Shown one piece after another: positions 31,462 through 35,835 of a stretch of 35,835 nt of DNA. The notes under the pieces were generated by a model. That model worked only from the letters and a program-made list of their open reading frames with translations. It ran no database searches and was not told the DNA's origin. Source of the DNA: Bacteroidales bacterium (GTDB lineage Bacteria; Bacteroidota; Bacteroidia; Bacteroidales; P3); assembly GCA_017960605.1 (NCBI GenBank), contig JAGCYV010000022.1, positions 1-35,835 on the forward strand, in the 5' to 3' direction. Every line of letters starts with the position of its first letter. The first letter of the stretch is position 1. The position numbers and the translations under genes were made by a program.

Positions 31462-32327
31462 AAATTGAAAATTGTAAGTTGGAATCGTTCTTTGATGAAG
31501 CGTGTGGCTTCGGCCGTGAGTTCGCTGTCGGTCAGCTCGTTGGGGGTCTCTAATAGAGGAAACTCCCACAGGCCGCGCCAGATGTCCTTGCCGGTGCGCT
31601 GCTGCATGATGCGACGGCCCTTCCAGCGGAGGTCCAGATAGTAGAACCAGCGGTCTTTAGGTTTGGTCTTCAGTGCTTTGACGGGGAACGCGGCTACTCT
31701 GTGCGTCCGAAAAGCCATGCACTCGTCGGCGAAGGGGCAGGCCTCGCAGTCGGGATGCGGGGTGCACTGCAGGGCGCCGAAGTCCATCAGGGCGGCGTTG
31801 AAACGGTCGGGCCGATCGCGGTCTATCAATTTCATTAACAGAGATTCAAACTCCGAGTAGGCGCTGTCGGTGCCGATGGGGGTAGCGATGCCCCGCAGGC
31901 GGCTGATGAAGCGATAGACATTGCCGTCGATGACAGGGTGGGGGAGCCGGTAGGCGAACGAGGCGATGGCTGCTGCCGTATAGCGTCCCACCCCCTTGAG
32001 TTTCAACAGGCTGTCGTAGGTCGAAGGGAACACCCCGTCGCACTCATTCAATATATATTGTGCGGCAGCGTGCAGGTTGCGTGCACGGGAATAGTAGCCG
32101 AGCCCCTGCCACAGGCGCAGCACCTGCTCCTCGCTGGCATGGGCCAGGTCGGCCACCGTCGGGAAGGCGTCGATGAACCGCAGGTAGTAGTCGCGCCCCT
32201 GTTCGATGCGTGTTTGCTGCAGGATAATCTCCGAAAGCCAGATGCGATAGGGGTCGTCGATACCCCTCCAGGGGAGCGTCCGTCCATGCTCGTCAAACCA
32301 TGATTCCAAGGTGCTCAAAAATGCCAT
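31437..32327 (-). CDS. mutY: Adenine DNA glycosylase MutY, frame-interrupted near its C-terminus
   Basis: Removes adenine mispaired with 8-oxoguanine, preventing G:C to T:A changes. As read, 296 residues. The catalytic domain is intact: E33 (SEIILQQT), the helix-hairpin-helix LKGVGRYTAAAI (about 109-120), D134 (VIDGNVYRF), and four cluster cysteines C188, C194, C197, C203. The spacing C-x5-C-x2-C-x5-C is one shorter in the first gap than E. coli (x6). The MutT-like domain starts (KDRWFYYLDLRWKG, IWRGLWEFPLLE) but the frame runs through a heptamer tract to SSTS and stops. The rest of the domain lies in the frame at 31288-31461. Five units (+7) or two (-14) would rejoin it, giving 348 or 341 residues, the usual length (about 350). 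Truncated enzymes of this kind keep some adenine removal but should recognise 8-oxoguanine poorly (inference). Confidence 0.9.
   Translation of the reverse strand: MAFLSTLESWFDEHGRTLPWRGIDDPYRIWLSEIILQQTRIEQGRDYYLRFIDAFPTVADLAHASEEQVLRLWQGLGYYSRARNLHAAAQYILNECDGVFPSTYDSLLKLKGVGRYTAAAIASFAYRLPHPVIDGNVYRFISRLRGIATPIGTDSAYSEFESLLMKLIDRDRPDRFNAALMDFGALQCTPHPDCEACPFADECMAFRTHRVAAFPVKALKTKPKDRWFYYLDLRWKGRRIMQQRTGKDIWRGLWEFPLLETPNELTDSELTAEATRFIKERFQLTIFNFQLPSSTS
31455..31482 (-). repeat. Four-unit heptamer tract at the mutY frame break
   Basis: On the minus strand CCAACTT, ACAATTT, TCAATTT and TCAACTT follow without gaps (28 bases). The core TCAA(T/C)TT is the same as in the tract at 26695-26736. 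The main mutY frame and the frame of its C-terminal part differ by one frame step, corrected by one more unit or two fewer. Confidence 0.88.
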
Positions 32328-32345
32328 TTCTGTTCATTTTTTAGT

Positions 32346-32381
32346 CAAAAAACACACGTAACAGCCTGAAAAAAGTGTGTT
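32346..32381 (-). terminator. Terminator-like hairpin just upstream of mutY
   Basis: On the minus strand AACACAC (32381-32375) pairs with GTGTGTT (32357-32351) around a 17-base loop, followed by TTTTTG. It ends about 20 bases before the mutY ATG. It could be an attenuator or chance. No TAnnTTTG promoter for mutY was found. Confidence 0.35.
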
Positions 32382-32483
32382 AAATCTCGATTTTGCGATT
32401 TTGTTATAGTTCTTTCTGCCAGTAAGTTGTGTTTAATGAAATGTTAAATAGTATTAAAAACAAACTTATTAACCGTCCAACAT

Positions 32484-32514
32484 TTTGCCATGTCGGAAAA
32501 AGGTAGTACTTTTG
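32484..32514 (+). promoter_or_regulatory. Promoter for rpmB-rpsU
   Basis: TTTG at 32484-32487, 19-base spacer, TACTTTTG at 32507-32514: an ideal Bacteroidales promoter. The leader to the ATG (32580) has a hairpin GTTTTCT-CCGA-AAGAAAAC (about 32520-32538) that might be a ribosomal-protein control site. Confidence 0.85.
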
Positions 32515-32579
32515 CCGCCGTTTTCTCCGAAAGAAAACGTGGTTAATAAACGTAAAACAACAATAAAAATTATACTGCA

Positions 32580-32819
32580 ATGTCAAAGAAATGCGAAATC
32601 ACCGGTAAGAAAGTCATCGTGGGCAACAATGTGTCGCACTCCCGTATCCACACCAAACGTACCTTCAGCCCCAACCTGCAGACCAAGAAGTTCTACATTC
32701 CCGAGGAGGACATGTGGATTACCCTGAAAGTCTCGGCCAAAGGCATGCGTATCATCAACAAGAAAGGCATCATCGCCGCTTTGAATGACGCTGCCGCCCA
32801 GGGTCACCTGATGTTCTAA
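32580..32819 (+). CDS. rpmB: 50S ribosomal protein L28
   Basis: A structural protein of the large subunit, 79 residues, the usual length. SKKCEITGKKVIVGNNVSHS, NLQTKKFYIPEEDMWITLKV and the C-terminal region KGMRIINKKGIIAALNDAAA are typical of L28 in this phylum. It is driven by the promoter at 32484-32514. In many Bacteroidales rpmG (L33) follows; here rpsU follows after a 64-base gap. Confidence 0.96.
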   Translation: MSKKCEITGKKVIVGNNVSHSRIHTKRTFSPNLQTKKFYIPEEDMWITLKVSAKGMRIINKKGIIAALNDAAAQGHLMF

Positions 32820-32883
32820 GTGAAGACAACATGTCTTAAATAAACCATTAGTATTAACCTTAACAAAGAAAGAGGTATTAACA

Positions 32884-33081
32884 ATGATCGTAGTTCCCAT
32901 TAAAGAAGGTGAAAACCTCGAGAGAGCTCTGAAGAAGCTGAAACGCAAATTCGACAAGACCGGTGTGGTGAAAGAGATGCGCCGTCGTCAGCAGTTCACC
33001 AAACCCAGCGTCATCAATCGCGAGAAGCATCTGAAGGCCATCTACGTCCAGCACCTGCGTCAGCAAGAGCTCGACAAGTAA
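32884..33081 (+). CDS. rpsU: 30S ribosomal protein S21
   Basis: A basic 65-residue small-subunit protein near the 16S rRNA 3' end. MIVVPIKEGENLERALKKLK, RKFDKTGVVKEMRRRQQFTK and PSVINREKHLKAIYVQHL are characteristic of Bacteroidota S21. In this phylum S21 is thought to take part in hiding the anti-Shine-Dalgarno sequence. It is preceded by an A/G-rich stretch and followed by a strong terminator. Confidence 0.96.
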   Translation: MIVVPIKEGENLERALKKLKRKFDKTGVVKEMRRRQQFTKPSVINREKHLKAIYVQHLRQQELDK

Positions 33082-33123
33082 GCCCGACGAGAGAGCTCCC
33101 CAGCGGAGCAACGCCATTGAAGT

Positions 33124-33161
33124 GAAAAGCCCCCGCAACAATTTGTTGCAGGGGCTTTTCT
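33124..33161 (+). terminator. Rho-independent terminator after rpsU
   Basis: A strong stem GAAAAGCCCC..GCAACA / TGTTGC..GGGGCTTTTC (33124-33160) ends with TTTTC. It closes the rpmB-rpsU operon. From 33162 to 33345 (184 bases) I see no gene. Confidence 0.9.
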
Positions 33162-33345
33162 GTTAGGGCAAGCGGTCTGAATAAAACATTTATTTGTCAG
33201 TTTGGAAAAGGCATGTATCTGTTGAGTTTATAACATACCGTCAGAGTTGGTTGTAAAGTAATTACGAATGGCTCTAAAAAGCACACTTCTGCTACGGATG
33301 TAGCAGGAGTGGCATATCCTTCTTTTGAGGTTCTGGGACCGAGTA

Positions 33346-34611
33346 TTAGTCCTTTTTGAAATAATCACCTTGTTTTGTGTAAGAATTACCTTCGCTGTCT
33401 TGGTATTCTGTCCCCAAAAGTGTTTTTTCTCCCGTTATTTTCCCGCCGTCCTCGGTCGTGTAAGTGGTTTTGCTTCCAACGCTGCCAATAGCAGTTCCTA
33501 TGGCACTCTTACCGGCTCCAATAACAAAACCAATAATAAAAAGCCAGAAAAGAAGTTTTGCGAACCAAGCGAAAACGCCCGCCAAGAAACAGAAAGATAG
33601 CAGAAGCAATAATCCCCCCCAAAGGAATCTGATAATATATTTGAACGGTATTTGTTTGGTCAAAGATAGAATAATCCATATCAGATTAAGTAAAAGGATT
33701 AAAATGAAGATAATGGCTAATATCCCGGATACATATTCCGTAAACGTATCATTCATTGATCGAAAATGACATAAGCCAACAAGACCAGCTTCTATTGCTA
33801 TGGCAATGTGTCCATAGATGCTGCCAATCATTAATATCCAAGCCCCAGAAGAAAGTTTCTCTACGACCTCAATAGGTTTATATAAAAGGAAGATTGCCGT
33901 TCCGAGTAATAATAATCCTAGTATCCAGATATTTTTGCCCATCAAGTTTCGTCCAAATACACAAATGTTTTTCACGAAGGAAAAGTAAACTTGCCTTAAG
34001 TCTCCGGAATTCAATTTGTCGTACTTAAGATTGCTAATTCTATCCAATGTAATGGGATTGTACTCTGAGTCATCAAGGATTTCTTCTTGATATGAACCTA
34101 TCCCCTCTTTACCAGCGGCGTAAATTGTCGAATAGATTGCATCATGGTTGCTGATAAAAACGCGTAACTCTTTAATAAACGAATCTCTTTTGTAATTTTC
34201 TTCGTGCCCATTTACATAACTTGTAAGAGTTCCTCCAGGAAAACACATTACCCGGCAAAAAGCATCATCGTCCCAATTGCTTTCACGACGAACGGATTTT
34301 GTGAGTGCTAAAATATCATATTCCTCTGTATGCTGTTTGATTTTCTTTTTTGATAGAGTATCATTATATAAGATGGTTAATGTTCTAATACGATAAATTG
34401 TCCAGGGCTCATCGTCGCCATATCCAACTTTGCTTCCATAAACATCGGTGTACTCTCCGTGGACAGTTTTCCCGATTTCTTGCCCTCTATGTAAAAGAAA
34501 ACTATTGGTAAAGATCCCACAGATATCATTGAAGTTGTCACGATAATCCGTGCATGATGATAAGGTGAATAACAAAGGAAATAATAATAGCGATAGTCTA
34601 ATTTTTTTCAT
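33346..34611 (-). CDS. AT-rich multi-pass membrane lipoprotein of unknown function
   Basis: A 421-residue protein I do not recognise. The N-terminus MKKIRLSLLLFPLLFTLSSC is a lipoprotein signal peptide with C20 at the lipobox. A periplasmic region of about 200 residues follows (20-220; two Cys in AFCRVMCFPGG). Then come four or five membrane segments (about 226-245, 255-280, 290-313, 322-345, 348-365), a Gly-zipper-like GFVIGAGKSAIGTAIGSVGS, and a hydrophilic Gly/Thr-rich tail of about 45 residues. The base composition is clearly more AT-rich than its neighbours, suggesting transfer. A lipidated N-terminus combined with several membrane helices is unusual. It stands alone between two terminators. 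Confidence 0.7.
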   Translation of the reverse strand: MKKIRLSLLLFPLLFTLSSCTDYRDNFNDICGIFTNSFLLHRGQEIGKTVHGEYTDVYGSKVGYGDDEPWTIYRIRTLTILYNDTLSKKKIKQHTEEYDILALTKSVRRESNWDDDAFCRVMCFPGGTLTSYVNGHEENYKRDSFIKELRVFISNHDAIYSTIYAAGKEGIGSYQEEILDDSEYNPITLDRISNLKYDKLNSGDLRQVYFSFVKNICVFGRNLMGKNIWILGLLLLGTAIFLLYKPIEVVEKLSSGAWILMIGSIYGHIAIAIEAGLVGLCHFRSMNDTFTEYVSGILAIIFILILLLNLIWIILSLTKQIPFKYIIRFLWGGLLLLLSFCFLAGVFAWFAKLLFWLFIIGFVIGAGKSAIGTAIGSVGSKTTYTTEDGGKITGEKTLLGTEYQDSEGNSYTKQGDYFKKD

Positions 34612-34638
34612 ATTATATCGGTTTTATTGCTATTAAAA

Positions 34639-34674
34639 TCAAGAAAGAGTGCTGATATGGGCACTCTTTCTTGA
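34639..34674 (-). terminator. Terminator-like stem-loop after the POT transporter gene
   Basis: A perfect 14-bp stem TCAAGAAAGAGTGC/GCACTCTTTCTTGA (34639-34652 with 34661-34674) with an 8-base loop lies 15 bases beyond the transporter stop. On the minus strand it is followed by TTTTAATA. It may also insulate the lipoprotein gene start at 34611. Confidence 0.8.
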
Positions 34675-34688
34675 TGGGTTGTGTTGTG

Positions 34689-35835
34689 TTACTGCTGCTG
34701 GGCGGTAATCTTCTCAAGCCACTTGAGCATGCCGAACATCACGGTCATGGCGATGAGGCAGATGATGGCAAAGACGGTCCACGTCATCCACAGCTTGGGC
34801 AGCTGGTTGAAGAGGAACGGTCCGACCATGATGAGCAGGTTGCCGACGGCGGTGGCGGCGAGCCACAGACCCTGGCAGATACCCTGCAGGTGCTTGGGGG
34901 CAATCTTCGACACGAAGCTCAGACCCATCGGGCTGATGAAGAGCTCGGCTACGGTGAGGAAGAAGTAGGTGACGATGAGCACCCATGCGTCGGCTTTCAT
35001 TCCGGCGATGGTGGCGGCATCCTGCTTCAGGAAGGCGGTGCCCGAAGGATAGCCCATATGCATGCTGAAGATGGTGAGGAAGATGTAGGCACAGGCGGCG
35101 AAGAGCATACCGAGCACAATCTTGCGCGGGGCGGAGAACTTGCGACCCCACTTGGTGCCGAAGAGCCACATGATGACGGGCGTCAGCAGGATGACGAGGG
35201 CGGGGTTGAGGAACTGCCACACCTCAGGAGCCACGCTGTCGGAGTTGACGAAGTTGCGGGCAAAGAGCGAGAGCGACTGGCCGTTCTGGTGGAACGACAT
35301 CCAGAAGAAGACGCAGATGCCAAGCACGGCATAGAGACCGGCCATACGCTGTTTGATGTCCTTGGCCATAGCCAGACGCTCCTCGGCGGTGTACTCGACC
35401 ACTTCGGCTTTCGCTTTCTTGGCGGGAGTGGGGAAGAGTTTCTTGAAGATGAGGAAGATGACGAGGGAGATGAGCATGGCGGCCACGGAGGCGATGAACG
35501 AGTAGTGCACACCAGTGTTGAACACCTGTAGGTAGCTCTCGCAGGCGGCCTGAATGTTGGCGGGGTCGAAGTTGGTGTTGCTGTTGCTCATCCAGGTAGT
35601 GAGGTTGGCCATCTGGGTGGCATCCATACCAGTGGCATCGGTGATGTACTGGTGGCAGAGGGCAGGCAGGTCGCTATTGTAGGTCATGCCGTTGCGGCCG
35701 AGCCACCACTGGCGCAGCGAGGGGGCCACGAAGGGGGCCAGCACACCGCCGATGTTGATGAAGACGTAGAAAATCTGGAAACCCGGGTCGCGCTTGCTCT
35801 GGGCGATGGCAAGGGCTTCGGGGCCTTTCTTGGCA
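34689..35835 (-). CDS. POT/PTR family peptide:proton symporter, N-terminus outside the window
   Basis: The C-terminal 382 or so residues of a proton-coupled oligopeptide transporter (major facilitator fold). The frame is open to the window edge at 35835, so the start lies beyond. Family marks: FQIFYVFINIGGVLAPFVAP near the visible start, YAVLGICVFFWMSFHQNGQS, FLNPALVILLTPVIMWLFGT, and the conserved ELFISPMGLSFVSKIAPKHL with GICQGLWLAATAVGNLL. About nine membrane segments are visible. The ExxERFxYY motif would be in the missing N-terminus. Bacteroidales homologues import di- and tripeptides, the main nutrient of amino-acid-fermenting members. Confidence 0.9.
   Translation of the reverse strand, partial: AKKGPEALAIAQSKRDPGFQIFYVFINIGGVLAPFVAPSLRQWWLGRNGMTYNSDLPALCHQYITDATGMDATQMANLTTWMSNSNTNFDPANIQAACESYLQVFNTGVHYSFIASVAAMLISLVIFLIFKKLFPTPAKKAKAEVVEYTAEERLAMAKDIKQRMAGLYAVLGICVFFWMSFHQNGQSLSLFARNFVNSDSVAPEVWQFLNPALVILLTPVIMWLFGTKWGRKFSAPRKIVLGMLFAACAYIFLTIFSMHMGYPSGTAFLKQDAATIAGMKADAWVLIVTYFFLTVAELFISPMGLSFVSKIAPKHLQGICQGLWLAATAVGNLLIMVGPFLFNQLPKLWMTWTVFAIICLIAMTVMFGMLKWLEKITAQQQ

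Noticed and set aside
31288-31569. A separate 93-residue gene downstream of mutY
   Set aside because: Its last 50 residues are plainly the C-terminus of MutY and its first part is an out-of-frame reading of the mutY gene, so it is the continuation of mutY, not a gene of its own.

Overview
The window is a chromosomal segment of a Bacteroidota bacterium, almost certainly order Bacteroidales. Nine upstream regions carry the Bacteroidales-type -7 box TAnnTTTG, several with a TTTG or TTG about 19-20 bases upstream. The families also fit: DUF6266, DUF5606, U32/RlhA-like, GtrA, class 1B PyrD/PyrK and a dxr-rseP pair. Shine-Dalgarno sequences are mostly absent. I cannot settle the family or genus. 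There is no rRNA, CRISPR array, prophage or complete insertion sequence.

Layout. 1-140: two tandem tRNA-Lys(UUU) genes on the minus strand, the first cut by the window edge, with a clear promoter. 293-3332: a DUF6266 protein and a U32-family protein. 3408-4813: a hotdog thioesterase overlapping aroB. 4810-5854: a minus-strand pair, the CoA-transferase alpha subunit and 3-aminobutyryl-CoA ammonia-lyase, two steps of lysine fermentation without the beta subunit. 5992-8267: a secreted protein, a GtrA protein and an aspartate aminotransferase, ending in a terminator. 8335-10434: two exported proteins, one Ser/Arg-rich. 10529-14130: DUF5606, a lipoprotein and metG. 14360-21768: a dense minus-strand run (dxr, rseP, LptF/G permease, pyrK, pyrD and a BadF-type kinase, preceded by an M23 protein) serving isoprenoid, envelope and pyrimidine functions, with ppiD upstream. 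24184-24654: cytidine deaminase. 24952-30694: plus-strand Y-family polymerase, YolD-like protein, dihydrouridine synthase, smpB, aspartokinase, a Xer recombinase and hpf. 30776-32327: ssb and mutY on the minus strand. 32580-33081: rpmB and rpsU. 33346-35835: an AT-rich membrane lipoprotein and a truncated POT peptide transporter.

The most striking signal is a set of short tandem repeats with a unit of mostly 7 bp (some 8 or 11 bp) scattered between about 21.8 and 31.5 kb, at gene junctions and inside genes. In mutY a four-unit heptamer tract (31455-31482) lies exactly where the reading frame breaks. The missing C-terminal part of MutY continues in another frame directly after it, and one extra unit (or two fewer) would restore a 348- (or 341-) residue protein. 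Aspartokinase and the dihydrouridine synthase carry similar tracts in frame. This suggests frame switching by repeat slippage (phase variation), including of a mutation-avoidance gene. That is an inference from one sequence; an assembly error or fixed mutation is the alternative.

Two further arrays of 11-bp units lie at 14236-14359 (with inverted copies) and 24784-24834.
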